Assembly (NCBI RefSeq): GCF_009498035.1
Contig: NZ_CP034550.1
Location: forward strand, 1,426,001-1,490,000
Direction of reading: 5' to 3'
DNA length: 64,000 bases
From: Saccharothrix syringae
Lineage (GTDB): Bacteria; Actinomycetota; Actinomycetes; Mycobacteriales; Pseudonocardiaceae
Below, in pieces: positions 19,027 to 28,311 of this stretch. Within the stretch, counting starts at the first letter, position 1; every line of letters begins with the position of its first letter. The position numbers and the translations under genes were made by a program. The notes under the pieces were generated by a model that saw only the letters and a program-made list of their open reading frames with translations, searched no databases and was not told the origin of the DNA.

Positions 19027-20223
19027 CTAGAGCACCCGCCGCGCGCCGCCCGCGTCGGCGAACGAGCGCACCACCCGGTGCAGCGTCTCGAACACCTGGC
19101 CGGCGGACCGGTCCACCAGGTAGTGCGGCATGTCGCCGCGCTCCAGCACCGGCCCGGGCTCGCGGGGCACGCCCAGGTAGGGCGAGTACATGAGCAGGCC
19201 GTGCTCGTCGTCCAGGTCGGTGGCCAGGGCGGCGAACCCCGCGTAGTCCGGCACCTGGTGCACCTCGAAGCGGTCGGTGGCACCGGGGTGGCGCGCCTTG
19301 AACTCGCCCAGCCGCTCGACCGAACGGCGGATGCGGCCCGGCAGGTCCTCGTCGCGCTGCTGGGCCAGGGCGGCGACGGCGGGGCTGTCGGGCGCCAGGA
19401 CCACGCAGCGGTACGTGCCGCCGCGCCGCAGGAACGACAGCACCGCGTTGCGGAAGGACGCGGGGCGCTCGGACGTGGTCAGGTAGCCGGCGCAGGTGTT
19501 CAGCGCGGTGCTCAGGTCGACCACCTCGTGCGCGGCGGTGTCGACGAGCCTGGCCTTGTCGGCCTGGGAGGGCCGCTCGCGGTAGGCGTGCACGGTCAGG
19601 CTGTCGGTGAACCCGCGGTGGGCCAGCCACAGGCGCTTCGCCGGGACGCCGGGCGGGGCGAGCACGTGGACCTGCCGGTCCTCGAACTCGCCCACCGCCT
19701 CGAAGCCCAGCACCAGGTCGCCGCCGATCCGGTGGACGTCCTCGGAGATGGCCAGGCAGTCGCCGGGGACGGCCTCCTCCAGGTGCGACACGAAGTTGAT
19801 CTCCGGGGTGTGGATGGTCCCGGAGTCGCCGCTGTACCGGATGGTGCCCTTGTGCAGGGCGACGCGGACGTGCAGGGAGCAGCGCACGGCGATCCGGGCG
19901 AAGTGCTCGCGCACCTGGTGGAGGCGGTCGGTGACCAGGGCCCGGCCGGCGTTGAGCGCGGTGGCGAGGGCGGCGCTCTCGTTGTCGTCGTGGATCGCGA
20001 AGATGCCGCCGTCGCCGCGCCAGGACCACAGCTCCGCCCGGGCGCACCCGTGCTCGGCGGCGAGGTCGGCGATGCTCGACTCGGTGGTGGTGCGCAGCAG
20101 GTTGAACGCGTCGGACACCCGGTCGCGCGGGTGGTCGCGCACCGCCCGCGAGTAGCCCACGGCGTCCACCACCAGGAGGTACACGTTCTCGTAGGTCCGC
20201 CCGGCCTCGAAGCGCTCCGCCAC
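19027..20223 (-). CDS. Class III nucleotide cyclase-like domain protein with C-terminal extension
   Basis: A 398-aa soluble protein. Residues 12-200 resemble a class III adenylate/guanylate cyclase domain: metal-binding Asp20 in LLVVDAVGYSR, Asp71 in WRGDGGIFAI, and the substrate region TPEINFVSHLEEA. Asn143 is kept, but the transition-state arginine four residues later is His147, so activity is doubtful or altered. Residues about 250-398 form an uncharacterised domain (SFLRRGGTYRCVVLAPDSP) that looks like the sensor-type tail of DUF5919-like proteins. GTG 20223 is preceded by GGGAGG at the proper distance; upstream in-frame codons lack such a site. Confidence 0.7.
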   Translation of the reverse strand: MAERFEAGRTYENVYLLVVDAVGYSRAVRDHPRDRVSDAFNLLRTTTESSIADLAAEHGCARAELWSWRGDGGIFAIHDDNESAALATALNAGRALVTDRLHQVREHFARIAVRCSLHVRVALHKGTIRYSGDSGTIHTPEINFVSHLEEAVPGDCLAISEDVHRIGGDLVLGFEAVGEFEDRQVHVLAPPGVPAKRLWLAHRGFTDSLTVHAYRERPSQADKARLVDTAAHEVVDLSTALNTCAGYLTTSERPASFRNAVLSFLRRGGTYRCVVLAPDSPAVAALAQQRDEDLPGRIRRSVERLGEFKARHPGATDRFEVHQVPDYAGFAALATDLDDEHGLLMYSPYLGVPREPGPVLERGDMPHYLVDRSAGQVFETLHRVVRSFADAGGARRVL

Positions 20224-20349
20224 CGCGACCCTCCCGGTTGTCTCGGTGGGCCCAGGATGCCGCAGCGGCGTGCGCACGGCCGGTAGCGCCGCGCTCACGA
20301 ACCGGAAAAGCGCCCACCAGCGCGACGGCTCCCGGCGGGCCGCGACGGC

Positions 20350-20658
20350 TCAGGCGCCGACCGGCGCGCCGGCGGTCGGGAACGGGCCGGCCGCCGTTCG
20401 GCTCGGCCCGCCACCCGATCGCACGCGAACCGGCCGGACGCCGGGTCCGGCTGTGCCGCGCCCGCCCGGCCCCCGGGACGCGGCACCCGCTCGAACCCCG
20501 GCGAGCACCAGCGGCGGGGAGTCCACCCGGTCCAGGCGGGCGCTGCCGATCGAGGCGTCGTCGAGCAGGAGCGCCGGCACCCCCGTCGCCGGGCCGCTGC
20601 CGACGTCCGGGGCGGTGCGGCCGGGGCGGGGGTCAGGGGCGTCGGGGTGGGTCACCAT
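20350..20658 (-). CDS. Possible hypothetical protein (102 aa)
   Basis: The frame from ATG 20658 contains one plausible folded segment (ALLLDDASIGSARLDRVDSP) and then a Gly/Pro/Arg-rich tail typical of non-coding GC-rich DNA. It lies downstream of the esterase on the same strand in an otherwise empty 460-bp gap. It may be spurious. Confidence 0.25.
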   Translation of the reverse strand: MVTHPDAPDPRPGRTAPDVGSGPATGVPALLLDDASIGSARLDRVDSPPLVLAGVRAGAASRGPGGRGTAGPGVRPVRVRSGGGPSRTAAGPFPTAGAPVGA

Positions 20659-20687
20659 GGTCCCGGGCAAGCAGGGACCTGTGGAGG

Positions 20688-21554
20688 TCAGCGGGAGATC
20701 CTGCGACCGAGGAAGCGGATCACGTCCGGGACGACCTTCCGGTAGAACGCGTCGTCGTGGCCGCCCGGGCCGACCGAGGCGACCGCGAGCCGCGTGCCGG
20801 CGATGAACCTGCGGGTGCCCTCGATGAACCGGTCGTGGTCGCCGACCCACACGCCGATCGGGGCGTCGCCCAGCGCGTCGAGGTTGCGCAGCGGGTCCAG
20901 CGACGCCCACTGGGCGGGGTCGCGGAAGGCGTTGCGCTTGGCCATCTCCTCCCACGACGTGATCAGGGCGGGCGAGATCGCGGCGACCGCGCCGACCCGC
21001 TCGCGCCGCTCGTGCTTGCGGCGCGCGTACAGCAGGGCGCCGAAGCCGCCCATGGACACGCCCGTGCAGGCGAACGGGGCGCCGTAGCCGCGCTCGGCCA
21101 GCCAGCCGGGCACCTCCTCCAGCAGCATCGCCATCGGGTCGTCGCCGGGGACGTTCTCGTGCCAGTAGTGGTCGTCGCCGTCGACCGCGACGAACCCGAA
21201 CGGCGGCACCGAGCCGCGGTTGACCGCGGCCACCAGCACCTCCGGCATGCCGCCCACCGCGGCCAGCCGCGCCGTGCCGTAGCGGCCGTGCAGCAGGATC
21301 GACATGGGCAGGCCCTCGGTGGGCACGCCCGGCGGCACCATGGTGAGCAGGTCGACCTCGCGGCCGCGGTACCGCGAGCGCACCCGGTCCACGGTCACCA
21401 CGGCCCGCTGCACGGCGGGCACCGGGCCGGCCACGCCCAGCGCGTACCGGAGGGCCTCGCCGAACGGCGCGTCGGTCCGGACGCCCGCGGTCACGCCCAC
21501 CGCGGCGAGGGCGCCACCGCCCAGGGCGGTGAGCACGGTACGCCTGCCGACCAT
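20688..21554 (-). CDS. Exported esterase, alpha/beta hydrolase fold
   Basis: This 288-aa protein begins VGRRTVLTALGGGALAAVG-like, a twin-arginine motif plus hydrophobic stretch indicating Tat export or membrane anchoring. The mature part resembles the esterase D/antigen 85 group: SILLHGRYG, the nucleophile in TGVSMGGFGAL, the acid in VGDHDRFI and the histidine in GPGGHDDAFY. The start is ATG 21554 with a GGAGGGG site upstream. It follows the CoA-transferase gene on the same strand after 53 bp. The substrate is unknown. Confidence 0.8.
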   Translation of the reverse strand: MVGRRTVLTALGGGALAAVGVTAGVRTDAPFGEALRYALGVAGPVPAVQRAVVTVDRVRSRYRGREVDLLTMVPPGVPTEGLPMSILLHGRYGTARLAAVGGMPEVLVAAVNRGSVPPFGFVAVDGDDHYWHENVPGDDPMAMLLEEVPGWLAERGYGAPFACTGVSMGGFGALLYARRKHERRERVGAVAAISPALITSWEEMAKRNAFRDPAQWASLDPLRNLDALGDAPIGVWVGDHDRFIEGTRRFIAGTRLAVASVGPGGHDDAFYRKVVPDVIRFLGRRISR

Positions 21555-21607
21555 GTCCCCTCCAGTGCTCCACCTCGACATCGCCGGGGACGGGGACGGC
21601 GTTTCGC

Positions 21608-22759
21608 TCAGTCGGGTGATGCTGCCCGCACCCGCTCGACACCCAGCTCCCGCAGGACCCGCTCGGTGTGCTCGCCCGGCGCGGGCACGGGCGCCGGCTC
21701 CCAGCCCCAGGCGTCGGAGTCGACCGGCGGGCGCAGCGCGGTGACCTCGCCGCCGGGCACGGGCACCGGGGTCAGCCGGCCGCGCGCGGTCAGCTGCGGG
21801 TGCGCGGGCAGGTCGGCCACGTCGCGGGTGCGGGCCGCGGGCACGTCCGCCGCGTCCAGGGCGGCCAGCAGCCCGCCCGCGGTCCAGCCGGAGAAGTCCA
21901 GGGCCTCGTGCAGCTCGGCGCGGTGGGCGACGCGGGAGGCGACCGTGCCGAAGCGCGGGTCGTCGGCCAGGCCGGGGCGGCCCAGCACCGCGCACAGCCG
22001 GCGCCACTGCGGGTCGTTCTGCACGGCCAGGTGCACGGTGCCGTCCGCGCACGGGAACGGCCCGTAGGGCGCGATGCTGGGGTGGTGCGCGCCGGTGCGC
22101 GGCGCGGCGGCACCGGTGCCCGCCGCGTACAGCATCGGCTGGTGCATCCACTCGGCCATCGCCTCGAACAGCGACAGGCGCAGCGTGGCGCCCTCGCCGG
22201 TGCGGGCCCGGTGCAGCAGGGCGGCCAGCACGGCGGCGTGGAGCTGCACGCCGGCGGCGATGTCGGCCACCGAGATGCCGGCCCGGGCGGTGACCTCGCC
22301 GTCGCCGGTCAGCCCGACCAGGCCCGTCTCGGACTGGACCAGGGCGTCGAACGCCTTGCGCCCCGCGTACGGGCCGTCCGCGCCGTAGGCGGACAGCTCG
22401 CCGACCACCAGCCCGGGCCTGGCCCGGCGCAGGGTGTCGGCGTCCAGGCCCAGGCGGCGGGCGGCGCCGGGGGACAGGTTGCACAGCACCACGTCGGCGA
22501 GGTCGACCAGGCGGTCGACCACCTCGCGGTCGGCCGGGTCCTTGAGGTCGAGCGCCACCGACTCCTTGCCCGCGTTGGTCCAGGCGAAGTAGGACGACAC
22601 CGAGCCGCACGCGGTGTCGTAGTCGCGGGCGAAGTCGCCGCCGCCGGGTCGCTCGACCTTGATCACCCGCGCGCCCAGGTCGGCCAGCAGCCGGGAGGCG
22701 TACGGGACGGCGACGGCCTGCTCCAGGCTGAGCACGACCACGCCGTCGAGCGGCCTCAC
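21608..22759 (-). CDS. CaiB/BaiF (family III) CoA-transferase
   Basis: It moves CoA between carboxylic acids; characterised relatives include formyl-CoA:oxalate, carnitine and bile-acid CoA-transferases. The 383-aa protein begins [20 protein letters not shown] and has [17 protein letters not shown]. The catalytic aspartate is expected in the [20 protein letters not shown] region, and [13 protein letters not shown] is a family block. GTG 22759 overlaps the fdhD stop as GTGA, so translation is coupled to fdhD. With FdhD and an OFA-family carrier beside it, an oxalate/formate role is plausible but inferred. Confidence 0.85.
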   Translation of the reverse strand: MRPLDGVVVLSLEQAVAVPYASRLLADLGARVIKVERPGGGDFARDYDTACGSVSSYFAWTNAGKESVALDLKDPADREVVDRLVDLADVVLCNLSPGAARRLGLDADTLRRARPGLVVGELSAYGADGPYAGRKAFDALVQSETGLVGLTGDGEVTARAGISVADIAAGVQLHAAVLAALLHRARTGEGATLRLSLFEAMAEWMHQPMLYAAGTGAAAPRTGAHHPSIAPYGPFPCADGTVHLAVQNDPQWRRLCAVLGRPGLADDPRFGTVASRVAHRAELHEALDFSGWTAGGLLAALDAADVPAARTRDVADLPAHPQLTARGRLTPVPVPGGEVTALRPPVDSDAWGWEPAPVPAPGEHTERVLRELGVERVRAASPD

Positions 22760-23580
22760 GCGATCACCCGTTCGTGGCCGGTGTAGACGTTCATGGAGTC
22801 GCCGCGCAGGAACCCGACCAGCGTCACGCCCTGCTCCTCGGCCAGCTCGGCGGCCAGCGACGAGGGCGCGGACACGGCCGCCAGCACCGGCACGCCCGCC
22901 ATCGCGGCCTTCTGCACCAGCTCGAACGACGCCCGCCCGGACACCACCAGCACGGTCCCGGTCAGCGGCACCCGGTCGCCCAGCACCGCCCAGCCCAGCA
23001 CCTTGTCCACCGCGTTGTGCCTGCCCACGTCCTCGCGCACCACCAGCGCCTCGCCCGCGGTGGTGAACAGCCCGGCGGCGTGCAGCCCGCCGGTCGAGGC
23101 GAACACCTTCTGCCGCTCGCGCAGCGCGTCCGGCAGGCCGGCCAGCACGTCGACGTCGACCTCGGCGGGGTCGCCCGCGGGGGAGTAGCGGGTCTTGAGC
23201 CTGACCGCGTCCAGCGCCGCCTTGCCGCACACCCCGCACGAGGAGGTGGTGTAGAAGTTCCGCTCGACGCCCGCCTCCGGCGCGGCCACGCCGTCGGCCA
23301 GGGCCAGGTCCAGCACGTTGTAGGTGTTCGCCCCGTCCGGGCCGGTGCCCGCGCAGAACCGCGCCACCGCCACGTCGGCCAGGCCGCCGATCACGCCCTC
23401 GGAGAGCAGGAACCCGTGCGCCAGCTCCACGTCGTGGCCCGGGGTGCGCATGGTCACGGCCAGCGCCCGGCCGCCTACGCGCAGCTCCAGCGGCTCCTCG
23501 GCGGCCAGCGCGTCGACCCGCCTGCGGGACGTTCGTCGCGCGTAGGTGACCACTGGGCGACGCACGGTGACTCGGCCCAT
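22756..23580 (-). CDS. fdhD: Formate dehydrogenase accessory sulfurtransferase FdhD
   Basis: It transfers sulfur from a cysteine desulfurase to the molybdenum cofactor of formate dehydrogenases. The 274-aa protein contains the cysteine motif SSCGVCGKA, the FdhD block [13 protein letters not shown] and the C-terminal [18 protein letters not shown] 23580 is preceded by GAAGGAG. It diverges from the OFA-type transporter and overlaps the downstream CoA-transferase. Its likely client, an FdhF/YdeP-type molybdoenzyme, is encoded 5 kb away at 28575-30875. Confidence 0.95.
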   Translation of the reverse strand: MGRVTVRRPVVTYARRTSRRRVDALAAEEPLELRVGGRALAVTMRTPGHDVELAHGFLLSEGVIGGLADVAVARFCAGTGPDGANTYNVLDLALADGVAAPEAGVERNFYTTSSCGVCGKAALDAVRLKTRYSPAGDPAEVDVDVLAGLPDALRERQKVFASTGGLHAAGLFTTAGEALVVREDVGRHNAVDKVLGWAVLGDRVPLTGTVLVVSGRASFELVQKAAMAGVPVLAAVSAPSSLAAELAEEQGVTLVGFLRGDSMNVYTGHERVIA

Positions 23581-23647
23581 CGTCGAACTCCTTCTCCAGG
23601 CTAAGTTTCCCCGCAAGCCAATCACCAGGCTACGGAGGTGTCGGCCA

Positions 23648-24952
23648 ATGGGTTTCCTGGACCGCTCCAGGACGATCGCCCCGCCGGACTGGAACCGCTG
23701 GCTGGTACCGCCCGCCGCGCTGTCGGTGCACCTGGCCATCGGCCAGGCGTACGCGTGGAGCGTGTTCAAGCCGCCCTTGGAGAGCGCCCTGGGGCTCACC
23801 GGCACGCAGAGCGCGCTGCCGTTCCAGCTCGGCATCGTGATGCTCGGCCTGTCCGCGGCGTTCGGCGGCACGCTGGTGGAGCGCAACGGCCCGAGGTGGG
23901 CCATGTTCGTGTCGGCCACCTGCTTCTCGTCCGGGTTCCTCGTCTCCGCGCTGGGCGCCTGGACCGAGCAGTACTGGCTGGTCGTGCTCGGCTACGGGGT
24001 CGTCGGCGGCGTCGGCCTGGGCATCGGCTACATCTCGCCGGTGTCCACGCTGATCAAGTGGTTCCCGGACCGGCCGGGCACGGCCACCGGCATCGCCATC
24101 ATGGGTTTCGGCGGCGGCGCGCTGATCGCCTCGCCCTGGTCGGCGTGGATGCTGGGGTCCTTCGGCCGCGACAGCACCGGCATCGCGCTGGCGTTCCTGG
24201 TCCACGGCCTGGTGTACGCGGTGTTCATGTCGGTGGGCGTGCTGCTGGTCCGGGTGCCCGAGCGGACCGGGGAGCGGGCGGTGGTGCGGTCGGCGGTCAA
24301 CGTGTCGGCCCGCAACGCCCTGCGCACGCCGCAGTTCTGGTGCCTGTGGGTCGTGCTGTGCTTCAACGTGACCGCGGGCATCGGCATCCTGGAGAAGGCC
24401 GCGCCGATGATCCGGGACTTCTTCGCGGGCACGCCCGTCCCGGTCGCCGCGGGCGCCGCCGCCGGGTTCGTGGCCCTGCTGTCGCTGGCCAACATGGTCG
24501 GCCGGATCGCCTGGTCGTCCACATCGGACCTGGTGGGCCGCAAGAACGTCTACCGCCTCTACCTCGGCGTCGGCGCGCTGACCTACCTGGTGCTCGCGCT
24601 GGCGGGCAACGCGTCCAAGCCGCTGTTCGTGGTCTGCGCGATGCTGATCCTGTCGTTCTACGGCGGCGGGTTCGCCACCGTCCCGGCCTACCTGAAGGAC
24701 CTGTTCGGCACCTACCAGGTGGGCGCCATCCACGGCCGGCTGCTCACCGCGTGGTCGCTGGCCGGCGTGCTCGGGCCGCTGATCGTCAACGCCATCGCCG
24801 ACGGCCGGGCGGCGGCGGGCAGGACCGGTCCGGACCTCTACACGACCTCGCTGTTCATCATGATGGGGCTGCTGCTGGTCGGCTTCGTGGCCAACGAGCT
24901 GATCCGGCCGGTGGCGGCGAAGTACCACGAGCCGGAAGGGGCGCTGCGGTGA
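23648..24952 (+). CDS. OFA-family MFS transporter (oxalate/formate antiporter type)
   Basis: A 434-aa, 12-span major facilitator. Segments such as [39 protein letters not shown] and [18 protein letters not shown] are characteristic of the oxalate/formate antiporter group. ATG 23648 has a GGAGGTG site 7 nt upstream. A 35-aa membrane gene overlaps its stop, and fdhD diverges from it. Transport of oxalate, formate or another small carboxylate is inferred from family and context. Confidence 0.88.
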   Translation: MGFLDRSRTIAPPDWNRWLVPPAALSVHLAIGQAYAWSVFKPPLESALGLTGTQSALPFQLGIVMLGLSAAFGGTLVERNGPRWAMFVSATCFSSGFLVSALGAWTEQYWLVVLGYGVVGGVGLGIGYISPVSTLIKWFPDRPGTATGIAIMGFGGGALIASPWSAWMLGSFGRDSTGIALAFLVHGLVYAVFMSVGVLLVRVPERTGERAVVRSAVNVSARNALRTPQFWCLWVVLCFNVTAGIGILEKAAPMIRDFFAGTPVPVAAGAAAGFVALLSLANMVGRIAWSSTSDLVGRKNVYRLYLGVGALTYLVLALAGNASKPLFVVCAMLILSFYGGGFATVPAYLKDLFGTYQVGAIHGRLLTAWSLAGVLGPLIVNAIADGRAAAGRTGPDLYTTSLFIMMGLLLVGFVANELIRPVAAKYHEPEGALR

Positions 24953-25056
24953 ACCGGAGGGGACTGGTGGTGTTCGCCTGGCTCTGGGTCGGGCTCCCGC
25001 TGGCCTACGGGCTGGTCGAGCTGATCCGCAAGGTCACCGCGCTGTTCACCGGCTAG
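24949..25056 (+). CDS. MFS transporter small-subunit-type membrane peptide (35 aa)
   Basis: GTG 24949 overlaps the transporter stop (GTGA). The peptide [19 protein letters not shown] continues as a single membrane span and ends with a basic segment RKVTALFTG. Short single-span peptides encoded directly after OFA-type carriers are annotated elsewhere as MFS transporter small subunits; their role is little studied. The overlap and conserved topology support a real gene that would be missed by length cut-offs. Confidence 0.75.
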   Translation: MNRRGLVVFAWLWVGLPLAYGLVELIRKVTALFTG

Positions 25057-25065
25057 GGTCGGCAG

Positions 25066-26577
25066 GTGGGCAACTACGACGTGGTGGTGGTCGGCGGCGG
25101 GCACAACGCGCTGGTCGCGGCGGCCTACCTGGCGCGTGCCGGGCGGCGGGTCCTGGTGCTGGAGAAGCTCGACCACGTCGGCGGCGCCGCCGTGAGCGAG
25201 CAGGCGTTCCCGGGCGTCGGCGCGCGGCTGTCGCGGTACTCCTACCTGGTCAGCCTGCTGCCCGACCGCGTGGTGGCCGACCTGGGGCTGCGCGTGCGGC
25301 TGCGGTCGCGCGCCGCGTCCTCGTACACGCCGGCGGGCGACCTGCTCGTCGAGCGGGAGCCGGGCCCGGCGACCGCCGCCTCGTTCCGCGCGCTGACCGG
25401 GTCCGACGCCGAGTTCGAGCGCTGGCGGCGCTGGTACGGGGAGCTGGAGGGGTTCGCCCGGGCGCTCGCGCCGACCGCGCTGGAGCCGCTGGTGCCCCGC
25501 GAGCGGGCGCGGTCGCTGGTCGACCCGGCCGTGTGGGACCGGGTGGTGGAGCGCCCGCTGGGCGAGACCCTGGAGGAGCTGTTCACCCACGACGTGGTGC
25601 GCGGCGTGGTGGCGACCGACGGGTTGATCGGCACGCACGCGTCGCTGCACGACCTGGCCGCCAACCGGTGCTTCCTGTACCACGTCGTCGGCAACGGCTC
25701 GGGGGAGTGGCTGGTGCCCGTGGGCGGCATGGGCGCGGTGACCGCCGAGCTGCTGCGGGTGGCGCGGGAGGCGGGCGCGGAGGTCGTGACCGGCGCCGAG
25801 GTGTCCCGGGTTGACGCCGACGGCACCGCGGCGGAGGTCGAGTACGACGGCCGGGTGGTGGGCGCGCGGTTCGTGCTCTCCGGTGTCGCGCCGGCCACCC
25901 TGGACGTCCTGCGCGGTCGGCCGCGGCCCGCGGTGGCCGAGGGCTGCCAGGTGAAGGTCAACATGCTGCTGGAGCGGCTGCCGCGGTTCCGCTCGGGCGT
26001 GGACCCGCGGCTGGCGTTCGCGGGCACGCTGCACCTGGACGAGTCGTACGGGCAGCTGGAGGCCGCGTACCGGGAGAGCGCCGCCGGGCGGGTGCCCCCG
26101 GTGCTGCCGGCGGAGATGTACTGCCACACGCTGACCGACCCGTCGATCCTCGCGCCCGACCTGGCCGGGCGCGGGTGGCACACGCTGACGCTGTTCGGCC
26201 TGCACACGCCCGCCGCGCTGTTCGAGGCCGACAACGCGGGGCTGCGCGACGAGCTGGTCGGGCGCTACCTGGCCGCGTTGGACGAGCACCTGGTCGAGCC
26301 GATCGAGTCGTGCCTGGCCACCGACGCCGACGGGCGGCCGTGCCTGGAGGCCCGCACGCCGCTGGACCTGGAGGCGGAGCTGGGCCTGCCGCGCGGCAAC
26401 ATCTTCCACGGCGCGCTGTCCTGGCCGTTCGCCGAGACCCCGGAGGAGGTCGGCCGCTGGGGCGTGGAGACCGACGTGGCCAACCTGCTCACCTGCGGTT
26501 CGGGCGCGCGGCGCGGCGGCGGGGTCAGCGGCATCGGCGGGCACAACGCGGCGATGGCCGTGCTGGCGGCTTCCTGA
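25066..26577 (+). CDS. FAD-dependent phytoene-desaturase-like oxidoreductase (PYROXD2-like)
   Basis: This 503-aa flavoprotein begins with the dinucleotide-binding motif VVVVGGGHNALVAAAYLA and the ADP-binding continuation RVLVLEKLDHVGGAA. It ends with the FAD-contact block GSGARRGGGVSGIGGHNAA typical of carotenoid-desaturase-like and PYROXD2-like enzymes. No carotenoid genes lie nearby, so the substrate is open. The start is GTG 25066. TAGGGT at 25054-25059, which contains the stop codon of the preceding gene, lies 6 nt upstream and could drive a leaderless message. A terminator hairpin overlaps the stop codon. Confidence 0.85.
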   Translation: MGNYDVVVVGGGHNALVAAAYLARAGRRVLVLEKLDHVGGAAVSEQAFPGVGARLSRYSYLVSLLPDRVVADLGLRVRLRSRAASSYTPAGDLLVEREPGPATAASFRALTGSDAEFERWRRWYGELEGFARALAPTALEPLVPRERARSLVDPAVWDRVVERPLGETLEELFTHDVVRGVVATDGLIGTHASLHDLAANRCFLYHVVGNGSGEWLVPVGGMGAVTAELLRVAREAGAEVVTGAEVSRVDADGTAAEVEYDGRVVGARFVLSGVAPATLDVLRGRPRPAVAEGCQVKVNMLLERLPRFRSGVDPRLAFAGTLHLDESYGQLEAAYRESAAGRVPPVLPAEMYCHTLTDPSILAPDLAGRGWHTLTLFGLHTPAALFEADNAGLRDELVGRYLAALDEHLVEPIESCLATDADGRPCLEARTPLDLEAELGLPRGNIFHGALSWPFAETPEEVGRWGVETDVANLLTCGSGARRGGGVSGIGGHNAAMAVLAAS

Positions 26578-26608
26578 GGGCCCGCTGACGGCTTCAGCGG
26601 TCCCTCAG
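26574..26608 (+). terminator. Terminator hairpin overlapping a stop codon
   Basis: Arms 26574-26588 and 26594-26608 form a 15-bp stem with one mismatch and a 5-nt loop; the left arm contains the TGA stop of the flavoprotein gene. Confidence 0.75.
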
Positions 26609-26631
26609 CGCGACGGCGCGACGCTGGGCGC

Positions 26632-27165
26632 GTGAACAAGATCAGGGTGTTGACCCTCACCGTGGCACTGCTGCTCACGACCACCGCGGCGGCGACGGCC
26701 GAGGAGCCCCGGCACGCGGCCGGCGTCTCCGGCAGCGCACGCGTCCACTACGCCTACTCGCCCGACGACGACATCAGGTTCCGGTTCGACGCGCACGCCG
26801 CGCCCTACAGCAGGCCCACCCCGGAGGCGCCGGGCGGGCTGCCCACCGACGCGCGCGGCACGGTCCGCTTCTCCCACGCCCGGGACGGCGTGACCTACAC
26901 GGCCGAGGCCGAGGTGGACTGCCTGCTCACCGGAGGTCCGGTCGCCACCCTCACCGCCGTGCTCACCGGTTCCTCGCACGGCCGGCTGCCGATCGGGGCC
27001 CGGCTGGGCTTCAGCGTCCTGGACGGCCGCCCCGACCGGATGGGCTTCTCGTGGGGCGTGGCCGACGGGACCGACCTGCGGCCGTGCCTGGCGCCGGCGC
27101 CGTTCGCGCCCGTGGTCGAGGGCGGTTTCCGGGTGCGGCACGGCGACCTGCCGCCGCTGCCCTAG
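26632..27165 (+). CDS. Secreted hypothetical protein
   Basis: A 177-aa protein with a clear signal peptide (basic NKIRV, hydrophobic LTLTVALLLTTTAAATA, cleavage near AEE). The mature part is beta-rich, with RVHYAYSPDDDIRFRFDAH and two cysteines in DCLLTG and RPCLAPAP that could form a disulfide. The family is not recognised. GTG 26632 starts directly after the hairpin. The TAG stop is shared with the convergent lipoprotein gene in a CTAG tetranucleotide. Confidence 0.65.
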   Translation: MNKIRVLTLTVALLLTTTAAATAEEPRHAAGVSGSARVHYAYSPDDDIRFRFDAHAAPYSRPTPEAPGGLPTDARGTVRFSHARDGVTYTAEAEVDCLLTGGPVATLTAVLTGSSHGRLPIGARLGFSVLDGRPDRMGFSWGVADGTDLRPCLAPAPFAPVVEGGFRVRHGDLPPLP

Positions 27166-27644
27166 AGCCCCGCGAGCAGCGTCGACACGAGCTGCTGCAC
27201 CCGCGCGGCGTTGGCGCCGGAGCTGACCGCGACCTCGACCGTGCCGCGCCGGGCCACCACGAGGGTGTGCACGACCTCGCCGCTGGTGGTCGTGGCGCGG
27301 TACGCCTCGTCCGGCAGGTCGGGCACGTCGGTGGTGCTCGCGTGCTCGGCGCGGCGCGCGGCGAACGAGGCCGCGTCCGCGCCCGTGGTGAACCGGACCT
27401 CCGCGCCGCCGCCGTCGTAGGTGCAGGTCACCACGTTGTCGCGGATCGCCTGGCGGGAGTGGTTGAGCCGCAGGCCCAGCACCTCCCCGACCACGTCCTG
27501 CGGCGCGTCCGCGCAGCTCACGCCGGCCGACTCGGTGGCGGTCGGCGGCGGCTCGGTGCTCGTGGTCGGCGCAGGCGCCGGTTCGGCGGAGCACGCGCCG
27601 AGCGCGAGCAGCGCCGCGGCGGCGAGCGCGGTCCTGGCGTTCAC
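27162..27644 (-). CDS. Putative lipoprotein, secreted, unknown function
   Basis: About 160 aa from GTG 27644 (an upstream ATG at 27674 would add ten residues). The N-terminus VNARTALAAAALLALGACS ends in a lipobox with the modified cysteine, followed by a Pro/Thr/Ala linker. The mature domain contains a second cysteine pair (VSCADAP, VVTCTYDG) and a short beta-rich fold resembling small actinobacterial DUF3558-like lipoproteins. Anchoring in the cytoplasmic membrane is inferred. It converges on the secreted-protein gene, with overlapping stops. Confidence 0.65.
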   Translation of the reverse strand: MNARTALAAAALLALGACSAEPAPAPTTSTEPPPTATESAGVSCADAPQDVVGEVLGLRLNHSRQAIRDNVVTCTYDGGGAEVRFTTGADAASFAARRAEHASTTDVPDLPDEAYRATTTSGEVVHTLVVARRGTVEVAVSSGANAARVQQLVSTLLAGL

Positions 27645-27685
27645 ACCCGGTGTCGTCGGCCGGGCGGTCGGCATCGTTACCCGCG

Positions 27686-27730
27686 TATCTAAAGGTTTCT
27701 TGCTAAAGGAGTCTTGCTAAAGCTATCTTC
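27686..27730 (+). promoter_or_regulatory. Three CTAAAG repeats at 14-nt spacing before a HTH gene
   Basis: CTAAAG recurs at 27689-27694, 27703-27708 and 27717-27722; the last two lie in an 11-bp direct repeat TCTTGCTAAAG. The array ends 8 nt before the regulator's ATG. This AT-rich array in GC-rich DNA is a likely operator, perhaps for autoregulation. Confidence 0.55.
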
Positions 27731-28303
27731 ATGTACGTGGCCGAGTCCGACCTGATCCGCGATCCCAAGGCGCTGCGCGCGTTGGCGCACCCGTTCCGCT
27801 GGAAGCTCATCGCGGTGCTGAGCGGTGAGGGGCCGTGCACCGCCACCCGGTGCGCCGAGCTGACCGGCGAGAGCGTGGCCAGCTGCTCCTACCACCTGAA
27901 CATGCTGGCCAAGTACGGGTTCGTGGAGGAGGTGCCCGACCAGGGGCGGCAGAAGCCGTGGCGGCTGGCGCGCCGGGACCAGAGCTGGTCGAGCCTCGGC
28001 CTCGACCAGGAGGGCGCACTGGCCGCCGAGGCGGCGAGCGAGGCGTTCCTGGAGCAGGAGTTCGCCTCGATCCGCGAGCGCTTCCGCCGCAGGGAGCTCG
28101 AACCGGAGGAGTGGCGCCGGGTCGTCGGCATCGACGCCACGCTCAACTTCCTCACCGCCGAGGAGGCGCGGGCGGCGCTGGAGGAGGTCCGCGAGGTGCT
28201 GCGCCGCCACGCCGACCGGGTGGACCCCGACGCCCGGCCGGACGGGGCCCGACCGGTCCGCTTCCTGCTGGCCACCACCGTGATGCCCAAGCGCGACAAC
28301 TAG
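27731..28303 (+). CDS. ArsR-like winged-helix transcriptional regulator
   Basis: A 190-aa protein with an N-terminal winged HTH: DPKALRALAHPFRWKLIAVL, recognition helix in ESVASCSYHLNMLAKYGFV and a wing in PDQGRQKPWRLARR. A long helical C-terminus (AEEARAALEEVREVLRRH) probably serves for dimerisation or ligand sensing. The cysteine in SVASCSYHL is common in this subgroup and is not evidence of metal sensing. ATG 27731 follows the triple CTAAAG array. A 66-aa gene follows after 8 bp. Confidence 0.8.
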   Translation: MYVAESDLIRDPKALRALAHPFRWKLIAVLSGEGPCTATRCAELTGESVASCSYHLNMLAKYGFVEEVPDQGRQKPWRLARRDQSWSSLGLDQEGALAAEAASEAFLEQEFASIRERFRRRELEPEEWRRVVGIDATLNFLTAEEARAALEEVREVLRRHADRVDPDARPDGARPVRFLLATTVMPKRDN

Positions 28304-28311
28304 GGGGGACC

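Noticed and set aside
27731..28303. Calling the HTH protein a metal-sensing ArsR repressor
   Set aside because: There is no paired cysteine/histidine metal site such as CxC in the recognition helix, and no metal transporter is adjacent.
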